From assembly GCF_001422885.1 (NCBI RefSeq), contig NZ_LMMZ01000023.1, positions 311,138-375,137 on the forward strand: a stretch of DNA of 64,000 nt, given 5' to 3'. How positions within the stretch are numbered: position 1 is the stretch's first letter; each line of letters begins with the position of its first letter. The notes under the pieces are model-generated. The model was not told the origin of the DNA and did no database searches. It was given only the letters and a program-made list of their open reading frames with translations. Made by a program: the position numbers and the translations under genes. Positions 35,904 to 43,480 of the stretch are shown in pieces. This DNA is from Methylobacterium sp. Leaf104 (GTDB taxonomy: Bacteria; Pseudomonadota; Alphaproteobacteria; Rhizobiales; Beijerinckiaceae).

Positions 35904-36229
35904 GGGGTGTCTCTCTCGATTGACGAGTTCACCGCAGGAACCTGGAGGTGTCCCTATCTCATGAGCCGGATGGCTAGTCCTAACAGAATTCTCGAAGGAA
36001 AGGTTCGAAAATCTGACATTCGACGTGCGATGGACGCTCCAGGATTTCCGAACTGCGAAATCTTCGGATGCACAACTCTGGATTTTCGGCGGGTCACGAA
36101 CGAAGAAATTGTCTTTCTCGGCTTTCAACCGGGGGCGCCGGTTCGGAAAGGTGAGCTCTCGGCTGTCGGGACCGGTCGCCTCGTCGTTCGACCAGGGCGC
36201 CGCTACAGCGCGAGGAGAGCCATGACGCG
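35904..36229. other. Gap with probable promoter of the transglutaminase islet
   Basis: These 326 bases between the first islet gene and the bciA remnant are clearly AT-richer than the rest of the window (for example GAATTCTCGAAGGAAAGG and CTGACATTCGACG near 35985-36030). I see no convincing coding frame; the base composition and position suggest a promoter for the minus-strand genes and perhaps horizontally acquired DNA. Confidence 0.4.
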
Positions 36230-36535
36230 GAGAAGGTCGCGCTTCGGCTTGCGGCGAACCCGCCACAGCGATCTTGCGTGCGGACGGGCCTCGGGTGACG
36301 CCCCTCGCCGCGAGCGTGGAGCTTGCACCCGTCGGGCGCGACTCAACGACCGAATCCCTGCTCGTCCCGGCTCCGGCGAGGGGTCGATCCGATGCGAGCG
36401 CCACCCCTTCCCGGGGGGCGACACACACCGTCCGGCTCTGACGTGCGCACCGTCCGAGGCGAGGCCGTCGTCGAGCGCGCAGATCGTTCCGGATCCCGAG
36501 GCAGACGCGCTTCGATCTTGACCGATCGGGCCGCC
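36230..36535 (+). pseudogene. Decayed duplicate of the 3' end of bciA
   Basis: The plus strand from about 36230 is similar, base by base, to the last 240 bases of the intact bciA gene (60775-61791, minus strand) and to about 60 bases past its stop. Translated pieces match: TESLLVPAPARGRSDASATP against TESMLVLDPATGRYDASATP, and in another frame VRGEAVVERADRS against VRGEAVVERGDHS. A small deletion at the GAC-TATTAT position shifts the frame and creates a TGA at 36439-36441, and the original stop is lost. The 5' part of the gene is absent or too eroded to see. Both copies being followed by the same flank means the segment was duplicated with its surroundings. Confidence 0.75.
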
Positions 36536-36654
36536 TGATATCGCGACGGATGCCGGAAATCAGTGTTTCGTCATCCGCGGGACGCCCGCCCATCGCGCCT
36601 GTCCGATCCGCCTCCCTCCGATGTCTTCGCCCCGAGCGGACCGGGCGCATTCCT

Positions 36655-37638
36655 CTATCCCGGCGTCGATCCGATCAGGCTCCGCAACCGCACACGCAGC
36701 GGGCCTTCGTCGGCGAAGGCGAGGGTGACCGGCAGGACCGCGACACGGGCGGCGAAGGGGGGGGCGAGGCGGACGTGGTCCTTCTCGGTGGTGACGAGGT
36801 CGGCGCCCAGGCGCGCCGCCTCGGCCGCGAGGGTGGCCTCGTCCGCGGCGTCGTAGGCGTGGTGGTCCGGATAGGCGCGGCGGCCGGCGATCGTCGCGCC
36901 GGCCTCCTCGAGGCTCGCGAAGAATTTCCCCGGGCGGCCGATGCCCGCGAAGGCGAGGACGCGGCGGCCCGTGAGATCGGCGCCGGGGATCAGGCGGGCG
37001 CGGTGGACGGGCAGGCCGCGCGCTCGCGCCGCCTCGGCCACGGCCTCGCCGCGCGCTCCGGTCCCGATCAGCACCAGCCCGTGGACGTGGCGCCATTGCC
37101 GCGCGAGGGGCACCCGCAGGGGGCCGGCCGGGAAGGGCCGCCCGTTGCCGAGCCCGGCGCCGGCATCGACCACGGCCAGCGACAGCGTCTTGGCGAGGCT
37201 CGGGTTCTGCAGGCCGTCATCCATGACGATGACGTCGGCGCCTTCGCGGACGCAGAGGGCGGCGCCGGCCGGACGGTCGCGGGCGAGGATGGTCGGGGCG
37301 GCCCGGGCCAGCAGCCGGGGTTCGTCGCCGGTCTCGGCGGCGGTTTGGCGGGCCGGATCGACCCGGACCGGCCCGGCGAGGCGCCCGCCATAGCCGCGGG
37401 TCAGGAAGGCCGGGTTGGCGCCCAGCGCCCGCAGCAAAGCGGCCAGCGCCAGGGCGGTCGGGGTCTTGCCGGCCCCGCCCAGGGTGAAGTTGCCGACGCA
37501 GAGGACGGGGCAGGGGGCTTCGGCCCCGGGACGGTCCATGCGCGCGGCGGTGTGCCGGCCGTAGAGGGCCCCGAGCGGCGCGAGCAGGCGGGCGGCGGGG
37601 TGTCCGGGCGCCGCGTCCCAGAAGGCGGGAGGGCGCAT
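36655..37638 (-). CDS. lpxK: tetraacyldisaccharide 4'-kinase
   Basis: A 327-residue lipid A kinase that phosphorylates the 4' position of the lipid A disaccharide at the inner membrane. It has the Walker A-type motif GNFTLGGAGKTPTALAL (about 49-65), LTRGYGGR, MDDGLQNPSLAK and GIGRPGKFFASLE, plus TTEKDHVRL near the end; all are diagnostic. The start at 37638 follows waaA by ten bases. It is the last of a three-gene lipopolysaccharide unit. Confidence 0.95.
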   Translation of the reverse strand: MRPPAFWDAAPGHPAARLLAPLGALYGRHTAARMDRPGAEAPCPVLCVGNFTLGGAGKTPTALALAALLRALGANPAFLTRGYGGRLAGPVRVDPARQTAAETGDEPRLLARAAPTILARDRPAGAALCVREGADVIVMDDGLQNPSLAKTLSLAVVDAGAGLGNGRPFPAGPLRVPLARQWRHVHGLVLIGTGARGEAVAEAARARGLPVHRARLIPGADLTGRRVLAFAGIGRPGKFFASLEEAGATIAGRRAYPDHHAYDAADEATLAAEAARLGADLVTTEKDHVRLAPPFAARVAVLPVTLAFADEGPLRVRLRSLIGSTPG

Positions 37639-37648
37639 CAGCCGGCGC

Positions 37649-38959
37649 TCACGAGGCCGCCATGGCCTTGAGGGTCATCTGGGCGATGAAGGGATCGAGC
37701 ACCGCCAGGGTGCGGACGACGGCGCCCTCGAAGGGCCGGAGCGCCGCGGCCCCCGCCCGGTTCATCGCCTCGATGCGGGGGCGGTCGCCGAGGAGGCCGT
37801 CGAGGGTCGCGGACAGGGCGTCGGCATCGGCCACCGCCAGGGCGCCGCCGGCCCCGTCGAGGGCGCCGTAGACCTGGGTGAAGTTGTGGACGTGCGGGCC
37901 GTGCAGCACCGCGGCCCGCAGGCGCGTCGGCTCGATCGGATTCTGGCCGCCATGGGGCACCAGGGAGCCGCCGAGATAGACGATGCGGCTGAGACGGTAG
38001 AACAGGCCGAGCTCGCCCAGGGTGTCGGCGACGTAGAGGTCGATGCCGCCATGGGGGCGACCGCCCTGCGAGCGCCGGGCGCTCGTCAGGCCCTCGGCCC
38101 CGGCGCAGGCGGCGACGTCGCCGCCGCGATGGGGGTGGCGCGGCACCACGATGGTGAGGAGCCGGGGCCAGCGCGCCCGCAGGCTGGCATGGGCCCGGGC
38201 GGCCACGGCGTCCTCGCCCGGATGGGTGCTGGCCGCCACCCAGACGGGCCGGTCGCCGATGAGGTCGCGCAGATGGGCGAGCTGCTGGCCGTCCGCCGGC
38301 GGCACCTCGGAATCGTATTTGAGATTCCCCGAGATGCTGACGCGGGGCGCGCCGAGACGGCGGAAGCGATCGGCATCCGCGTCGGTCTGGGTCAGGCAGA
38401 TCGCGATGCGGGCGAGGAGGGCCTCGGCGGTGCGCGGCGTCCGCGCCCAGCCCTTCGCCGAGCGCTCCGACATCCGCCCGTTGACGAGAAGGAGCGGGAT
38501 GCCGCGCCGGTGCAGGCCCAGGATCGTATTCGGCCAGATCTCGGATTCGGCGACGAGGGCGAGGTCGGGCCGCCAATGGTCGAGGAAGCGGTCGACCCAG
38601 CGCGGCGCGTCGAGGGGCACGTACTGATGCACGGCCCCGGCGGGCAGGCGCTGCCCGATCAGGTCGGCCGCGCTGCGGGTGCCGGTGGTCACCAGCACCG
38701 AGAAGCCGCGGGCGATCATGCCGTCGACGAGGCCGACCAGGGACAGGACCTCGCCGACGCTCGCCCCGTGCATCCAGACGAGGCGCCCGACGGGCCGGGC
38801 CCGGCCGGGCAGCCCGCGCCGCTCGGCCAGGCGCCCGGGATCCTCCTTGCCCCGGCGCGCGCGCCAGGCGAGGAGGCCCGCCACCGCCGGTTCGCCGAGA
38901 TAGAGCCCGGAGCGGTAGGCCCGCAGGATCGCCGTCACGGGCGGGGCCTTCGCCGTCAT
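37649..38959 (-). CDS. waaA: 3-deoxy-D-manno-octulosonic acid (Kdo) transferase
   Basis: A 436-residue GT30 enzyme attaching Kdo to lipid A. The start at 38957-38959 overlaps the acyltransferase stop by four bases. Motifs are WMHGASVGEVLSL, TTGTRSAADLI, ESEIWPN, VNGRMSERSAKGW, SGNLKYDS, STHPGEDAV and GGSLVPHGGQNPIEP, all typical. It forms an operon with the DUF374 acyltransferase and lpxK. The number of Kdo units added cannot be read. Confidence 0.95.
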   Translation of the reverse strand: MTAKAPPVTAILRAYRSGLYLGEPAVAGLLAWRARRGKEDPGRLAERRGLPGRARPVGRLVWMHGASVGEVLSLVGLVDGMIARGFSVLVTTGTRSAADLIGQRLPAGAVHQYVPLDAPRWVDRFLDHWRPDLALVAESEIWPNTILGLHRRGIPLLLVNGRMSERSAKGWARTPRTAEALLARIAICLTQTDADADRFRRLGAPRVSISGNLKYDSEVPPADGQQLAHLRDLIGDRPVWVAASTHPGEDAVAARAHASLRARWPRLLTIVVPRHPHRGGDVAACAGAEGLTSARRSQGGRPHGGIDLYVADTLGELGLFYRLSRIVYLGGSLVPHGGQNPIEPTRLRAAVLHGPHVHNFTQVYGALDGAGGALAVADADALSATLDGLLGDRPRIEAMNRAGAAALRPFEGAVVRTLAVLDPFIAQMTLKAMAAS

Positions 38960-39732
38960 GCCGGCGCCCCGGTGCCGGGGCCGGCCCCGACCCGGTCGGG
39001 ATGGGCGACGCGGTCGTGGGGACCGACCCGGTCGGGCCGGCCGACCAGGGTGTAGGCCCGGTCGTGGACGCGGTTCATCTCGGCCTCCAGCCGCAGGCGC
39101 AGGGCCTCGAGGGCGTCCGGCTCGATCTCCCGCGGCACGGAGATCGGCTCGCCGAACACCATCGCCCCCCGGCCGAAGGGCAGGCCGAGGCAGGCCCGGT
39201 CCCAGCTGTCGAAGCGCCAGTGCCGGCTCGTCACCACCGCCACGGGGATGATCGGCCGGCCGGAGAAGCGCGCCAGGGTGAGGATGCCGGCATCGGCCCG
39301 GCGCGAGACCTTCGGCACGTCGGCGCTGAAGGCCACCGACTCGCCGTCCTTCAGGGCGCGCAGCATGGCGCGCAGGCCCTCGGCCCCGCCCTTCGCCTTG
39401 GCGTCCCGCAGGGCGCGGCCGCGGGCGCCGGAGGCCCGGATCACCCGCACGCCCATCCGGGTGAGCGCGATGGTGTTGATGTTGCCGTCGGGCGAGCGCG
39501 AGATGATCGTGGCGATCCGGTCGTGCGGCCGGCGCATGAACGAGATCATCGTGTGCTGGCCGTGCCACATGCCGGCGATGAAGGGGCTGAGCCCGTCGAG
39601 CCAGGCATCCGGCGCGGCCGGCTCCACCGTGAAGCGGTTGGTGCGCCGCACGAGCCGGAGATAGCCGCCGGCGAGGATGCCGAGGGCCTGCTGGACCGCG
39701 GGCGCGCGGCCGATGCGTTTGACGAGGCTCAT
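38956..39732 (-). CDS. DUF374 lysophospholipid acyltransferase-like protein
   Basis: A 258-residue protein starting at 39730-39732 (an ATG 19 codons upstream is in frame but less likely). The DUF374 group is recognised by FIAGMWHGQHTMISF, ISRSPDGNINTIAL, the acceptor-site-like SADVPKVSRRADAGIL and VVTSRHWRFDSWDRACLGLPFG. These are LPLAT-superfamily proteins that sit next to waaA and lpxK in many alphaproteobacteria and probably acylate or process lipid A or another glycolipid. The C-terminus is a proline/arginine/histidine tail. Confidence 0.85.
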   Translation of the reverse strand: MSLVKRIGRAPAVQQALGILAGGYLRLVRRTNRFTVEPAAPDAWLDGLSPFIAGMWHGQHTMISFMRRPHDRIATIISRSPDGNINTIALTRMGVRVIRASGARGRALRDAKAKGGAEGLRAMLRALKDGESVAFSADVPKVSRRADAGILTLARFSGRPIIPVAVVTSRHWRFDSWDRACLGLPFGRGAMVFGEPISVPREIEPDALEALRLRLEAEMNRVHDRAYTLVGRPDRVGPHDRVAHPDRVGAGPGTGAPA

Positions 39733-39925
39733 CACGTCGCTTTCGCGTCGCCGGCGCACCGGCGATGCCTTCGGGGAGGGGATGTCCACGGGGCCGGCCC
39801 GCGCGGCGCACGCCGGCGCACCGGGCGGGAAGCGGGCTGTCTAGCTCCGATCCCGAGGCCGGCGCAACGGCGTCCGCGGGGCTCGATCCGCCGTTTCGGA
39901 GACAGAAACCGGGCTTTGGCGCTTG

Positions 39926-39965
39926 TTTAGACCCATTCCAAGTTATAGATTAGAATCAATCCAAA
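39926..39965 (+). promoter_or_regulatory. Two Irr-box (iron control element)-like sites upstream of the VIT gene
   Basis: TTTAGACCCATTCCAAG (39926-39942) and ATTAGAATCAATCCAAA (39949-39965) each match 11 of the 14 defined positions of the Irr/ICE consensus, approximately TTTAGAA-N3-TTCTAAA. They are 23 bases apart, on one face of the DNA, within 70 bases of the start codon. In Bradyrhizobium Irr controls mbfA, an iron exporter of this kind, through such a site. The consensus is recalled from the literature; binding has to be tested. Confidence 0.6.
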
Positions 39966-39995
39966 CAGGACTCGGGCCGCGAAAGGGCGCTCACG

Positions 39996-40544
39996 ATGCT
40001 GATCTCTCCCGTCCAGGGCGCGCCGGATCCGGTCGACGCCATCGAGGCCGGCGCGGCCGAGGCGCACCGCGCCTTCGTCCTGCGCTACGTGCAGCCGGGC
40101 CTCGCCGGGCTCATCGACGGCTCGGTCTCGACCCTGGCGCCGATCTTCGCGGCGGCCTTCGCCACCCACAGCAACGGCGCCACCTTCCTGGTGGGGCTCG
40201 CCGCCTCCATCGGGGCGGGGATCAGCATGGGCTTCACCGAGGCGCTCTCGGACGACGGGCAGATCACCGGGCGCGGCACGCCCTGGATGCGCGGCCTGGT
40301 CTGCGGGGTGATGACCACGGTGGGCGGCCTCGGCCACACGCTGCCCTACGCGATCCCGTCGCGCTGGCCGAACGCCTTCGGCATCGCGACGGCCCTGGCG
40401 ATCCTGGTGGTCATCGTCGAGCTGCTGGTGATCGCGGCGATCCGCACCCGCTACATGGCGACGCCCTTCTGGCGCGCGGCGCTGCAGGTCGTCCTCGGCG
40501 GCGCCCTGGTGCTGCTGGCCGGAATCGCCATCGGCAGCGCCTGA
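39996..40544 (+). CDS. VIT/CCC1-type iron (or manganese) transporter, MbfA-like membrane domain
   Basis: A 182-residue membrane protein. It has VIT-family motifs GLIDGSVSTLAPIFAAAFAT (helix 1), GAGISMGFTEALSDDG (the conserved M-G-x-x-E metal-gate segment) and GVMTTVGGLGHTLPYAI. Rhizobial MbfA carries a ferritin-like domain in front of the VIT domain to catch and export Fe2+; here only about 30 residues precede helix 1, so that domain is missing. Two Irr-like boxes upstream tie it to iron status. Iron export or vacuole-like sequestration across the inner membrane is likely; metal specificity is inferred. Confidence 0.8.
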   Translation: MLISPVQGAPDPVDAIEAGAAEAHRAFVLRYVQPGLAGLIDGSVSTLAPIFAAAFATHSNGATFLVGLAASIGAGISMGFTEALSDDGQITGRGTPWMRGLVCGVMTTVGGLGHTLPYAIPSRWPNAFGIATALAILVVIVELLVIAAIRTRYMATPFWRAALQVVLGGALVLLAGIAIGSA

Positions 40545-40640
40545 AGCGGCGGCACGGATTCGCGCCCCGAGGCTTGACCCCCGGGGCCGGATGGGGCGAT
40601 GCGGAGCCCGAAATCCCGATCATCGACCATCCACCGGGGG

Positions 40641-41543
40641 ATGATGTTCCGCCTCGCCCACCTGACCGATCCCCATGTGGGACCGCTGACGCGACCGCGC
40701 CTGCGCCAGCTCCTCAGCAAGCGCGCCACGGGCTACGTGAACTGGCAGCGCGGCCGCAAGGACGCCCACGACATGGAGGTGCTGGCCGCCCTGGTCGCCG
40801 ACCTCCAGGCCCAGGGGCACGACCACATCGCCTGCACGGGCGACCTCTGCAACATCGGCCTGCCGAGCGAGTGGTCGACCGCGAAGGTGTTCCTCGAAGC
40901 CCTCGGCGCGCCGGATGCCGTCAGCTTCGTGCCGGGCAACCACGACGCCTACGTGCGCGGCTCCCTCGAAGGCCTGCTGCTGGCCTGCGGCGCCTGGACG
41001 GCGGGGGACGACGGCATCCACGGGCACTTCCCGTACCTTCGCCGGCGCGGCCCGGTGGCGCTGATCGGCCTGTCCTCGGCGATCCCGACCAAGCCCCTGA
41101 TGGCGAGCGGACGCCTCGGCCCGCAGCAGATCGCCGCGACCGAGGCCCTGCTCCGGACCCTCGGGGCCGAACCCGAACCGCCCTTCCGCGTGGTGATGAT
41201 CCACCATCCCGCGCATCCCGGCGGCACGAGCGCCGGGCGCGAATTGAAGGATGCGGGGGCCTTTACCGCCATGGTCGCCCATGCGGGCGCGGAGCTGATC
41301 CTGCACGGCCACAACCACGTGCGCAGCGTCGCGTTCGTGGCGGGACCGGGGGGCACGTCGATTCCGGTGGTGGGGGCCGCCTCGGCCTCGGCCCGGGGCG
41401 ATGCCCGGCATCACCGGGCGGGCTACCACCTCTACACGATCACGCGCGGGGCGACGGGCTACGCCGTCGCCGGTATCGAGCGGGGCCTGACCGAGACCGG
41501 CATGATCGCGGATCTCGGTGCGCTCGCGCTGGCCCGGACCTGA
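40641..41543 (+). CDS. metallophosphoesterase (cAMP phosphodiesterase/CpdA-like)
   Basis: A 300-residue calcineurin-like phosphoesterase. The start is one of two adjacent ATGs (40641 or 40644); the 14 residues upstream in frame are not typical. The metal-binding set is complete: LTDPHVGPL (D-x-H), ACTGDLCNIG, VPGNHDAYVRG (GNH[D/E]) and HGHNHVRSV. VVMIHHPAHPGG is the H-H pair. Such enzymes hydrolyse cyclic nucleotides, phosphodiesters or nucleotides; the exact substrate is open. It follows the VIT gene by 96 bases on the same strand but is probably independent of iron control. Confidence 0.85.
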   Translation: MMFRLAHLTDPHVGPLTRPRLRQLLSKRATGYVNWQRGRKDAHDMEVLAALVADLQAQGHDHIACTGDLCNIGLPSEWSTAKVFLEALGAPDAVSFVPGNHDAYVRGSLEGLLLACGAWTAGDDGIHGHFPYLRRRGPVALIGLSSAIPTKPLMASGRLGPQQIAATEALLRTLGAEPEPPFRVVMIHHPAHPGGTSAGRELKDAGAFTAMVAHAGAELILHGHNHVRSVAFVAGPGGTSIPVVGAASASARGDARHHRAGYHLYTITRGATGYAVAGIERGLTETGMIADLGALALART

Positions 41544-41577
41544 GGCGACGCCGCCAGGGCATCGCCTCGGGCAAATG

Positions 41578-41730
41578 TCAGGCGTCCTCCAGGACCTTCG
41601 CCTGGGCGTCGATGCTGGCCTGATAGCGCTCCGCCTGCAGGCGGGTCAGGCCGCTGACCAGGACGGCTTCGCCGCGATAGACCGTATAGGTGCCGTCATG
41701 CGTCGGCTTCACGCGAATCACGTTGGACAT
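41578..41730 (-). CDS. 50-residue hypothetical protein
   Basis: An open frame of 50 codons from ATG 41728-41730 to TGA 41578-41580. It encodes a soluble peptide (MSNVIRVKPTHDGTYTVYRG, ...GLTRLQAERYQ-type) of an unusual, non-random composition with a beta-type N-terminus and a helical C-terminus (QAERYQASIDAQAKVLEDA). It opens just outside an AT-rich promoter-like stretch (41740-41775). It is convergent with the phosphoesterase gene 34 bases away. No family recognised; being short, it may be missed by automatic gene callers. Confidence 0.6.
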   Translation of the reverse strand: MSNVIRVKPTHDGTYTVYRGEAVLVSGLTRLQAERYQASIDAQAKVLEDA

Positions 41731-42046
41731 GGCTGTCACCCCGTCAAAAAAGGTTAGACGCGTTATTATTTTGGCGGAGTTGAAATCTTAACTTCCGGTT
41801 CAGACTACGCAAGTCCTCGCCATCCGGGGCGGGCAGAATTCGATCCCGCGTCGCAGCGGAAAGACTGGCATTCCACGCGTATCCAGAAAATCCGTCAGCC
41901 TTCTCAACGAATGGCCACGCTTGCACCGCAGCATCGTTTCTTTTGGAGAGCACGTGGCCCGATGGACCGGTTCGGGCAGGTGGGACGCCGGCGCGGCCAT
42001 CCGCGCGGCGCATCCGGCCCGGCACTGATTCTCGCGCGACGGCCGC
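41731..42046. other. Gap without a gene; promoter of the 50-residue protein
   Basis: These 316 bases hold an AT-rich patch at 41745-41805 (GTTAGACGCGTTATTATTTTG-like) next to the small gene's start, and no coding frame I believe in. No inverted repeat or T-run terminator was seen for the convergent coiled-coil gene. Confidence 0.35.
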
Positions 42047-42805
42047 TCAGCCGCCGCGGGAGGGCCGGACCGGGCCGCGGCCGAGATTGGCCTGCAGGAA
42101 GTCGCTGATCCGGCGCAGGTAGGATTCGAGGCCCCGAACCTCCGCCTCGGCGGCGCGGGCCTGCTGGCGGGCCTCGATCGCGGCCGCGTCGGCCTCGCGC
42201 TGGGCCATCTCGGCCTCGCGGACCCGCAGCTGGGCCTCGCGCAGCCGGATCTCCAGCTCCATGGCCTGGCGCCGCCAGGTCGCCGCCTCGGCGCGGACGC
42301 GGTCGAGCTCGCCCTGCTGTTCGACGCGCTCGCGGTGGGTGAGGCGGATCAGGTCGCGCGCCTGGTCCGAGATCGTCTCGACCCGCGCGTGCAGGGCCTG
42401 GATCGTCTCCATGCTGTGCTCGACGAGGCGCAGGGTCGTCGCCCCAAGCTCCGAGGCCGGGGTGGCCGCCGCAGGAGGTACCAGGGCCAGGGCCTGGCCG
42501 AGGGGACGCTGGGGCGCCGCCCGCTCCTCTGCCTCGACCTCCAGTTCGACCGCATCCGTCTCGACCTCCTGCGCCTCGGCCACGCGCGCCCCGGCCCTGT
42601 GCGTCTCGGCGCTCCCCGCCCCCTGGCGCAGGGGCAGCCGGGCGCGCGCGATGGCGACCACGGGCGACGGGAGAGGGGAGGCGGCAGAGGACAGGACGGC
42701 AGAGGGCATGGAAGCGGACTTGGAAGCGGACTTGGAAGCGGACTTGGAAGCGGACTTGGAAACAGACTTGGAGGTGGATTCGGAGGTAGATTCGGAGGCG
42801 AGCAT
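42047..42805 (-). CDS. coiled-coil protein with N-terminal SKSA repeats
   Basis: A 252-residue protein (start at 42803-42805; GTC and other codons upstream make longer forms possible). After MLASESTSESTSKS come four tetrapeptides Ser-Lys-Ser-Ala encoded by a 12-base tandem repeat. The middle is acidic/proline-rich. Residues about 130-240 are a continuous heptad coiled coil rich in Ala, Glu, Arg, Gln (for example LEIRLREAQLRVREAEMAQR). No signal peptide. It is the last of three minus-strand coiled-coil genes, 119 bases behind the second. Structural or cytoskeleton-associated role is a guess. Confidence 0.65.
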   Translation of the reverse strand: MLASESTSESTSKSVSKSASKSASKSASKSASMPSAVLSSAASPLPSPVVAIARARLPLRQGAGSAETHRAGARVAEAQEVETDAVELEVEAEERAAPQRPLGQALALVPPAAATPASELGATTLRLVEHSMETIQALHARVETISDQARDLIRLTHRERVEQQGELDRVRAEAATWRRQAMELEIRLREAQLRVREAEMAQREADAAAIEARQQARAAEAEVRGLESYLRRISDFLQANLGRGPVRPSRGG

Positions 42806-42806
42806 G
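42711..42806. repeat. 12-base tandem repeat array
   Basis: GAAGCGGACTTG is repeated four times exactly (42711-42758), then degenerates through four more units (GAAACAGACTTG, GAGGTGGATTCG, GAGGTAGATTCG, GAGGCGAGCATG). On the minus strand it encodes Ser-Lys-Ser-Ala, then Ser-Lys-Ser-Val and Ser-Glu-Ser-Thr units at the N-terminus of the coiled-coil protein. Copy-number change would keep the frame (12 bases). Confidence 0.85.
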
Positions 42807-42924
42807 AAGGCGGGGACCCGGACGGGGGAAACGGTCGTGACCAACGGTCTCGGGCGGATGCGGGTCCGCGGATCGCGGCTCCGGAGCCCCGCGCGTCGGG
42901 AGCGGGCGGCCTGGACCGGACGGC

Positions 42925-43398
42925 CTAGACCGACGCGGCCTGGGCCGGAACGGTCTGCGCCGGGGCGGGCGCGGCCGGGGCGGACTCGTCCTGCGACGGG
43001 CGGCGGGTGAAGCCGTCCACCACCGCGTCGTGCAGGCGGGCCAGCCATTCCTCGGCCTCCTCGGCCCGGCGTTCCGCGAGGTCGGCCCGGGTTTGGGCGG
43101 CGGCGACCTGGGCCTCCAGGGCGGTCGCCCGCTCCAGGGCGCGGGCGACCGTGCGCTCCAGCTCCTGCTCCAGCTCGGTGGCGCGCTCCTCGCTGATGCG
43201 GATCGCCGCCGTGGCCTCGTGGATGAGGTCGAGGGAGGCGGACCAGTCGCGCTTCCGCCCGATGCCGGCCTCGTTCGGGGAGGCCGGCTGCGGCCCCGGC
43301 TCCGGCGCGGCCGGGCCGCGGTGCGGGCTCGGCAGGCTGCGCATCAGCCAGGCCCCGGCGGAGGAGGTCTCTCGGTCGCGAAGGGCGGTCTCGGACAT
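42925..43398 (-). CDS. small coiled-coil protein of unknown function
   Basis: A 157-residue protein. Residues about 1-50 are proline-rich and disordered; residues about 55-130 are a continuous coiled coil (EERATELEQELERTVARALE-type, then LEAQVAAAQTRADLAE). The C-terminus is another Ala/Pro-rich tail. It sits between the two other coiled-coil genes, 82 bases after the crescentin-like one. No family recognised. Confidence 0.65.
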   Translation of the reverse strand: MSETALRDRETSSAGAWLMRSLPSPHRGPAAPEPGPQPASPNEAGIGRKRDWSASLDLIHEATAAIRISEERATELEQELERTVARALERATALEAQVAAAQTRADLAERRAEEAEEWLARLHDAVVDGFTRRPSQDESAPAAPAPAQTVPAQAASV

Positions 43399-43480
43399 CT
43401 GGGCTTTCCTGCGCGGGGTCTGCGCCGCGCCGTCTCTCGATGGGGTGAAGGGGTCGACGGGGCCGGGTCGGGGGCGGACC

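Noticed and set aside
35907..36521. 204-codon plus-strand frame over the bciA remnant
   Set aside because: Its second half is an off-frame reading of the decayed bciA copy and its first half has no domain features, so it is not a gene.
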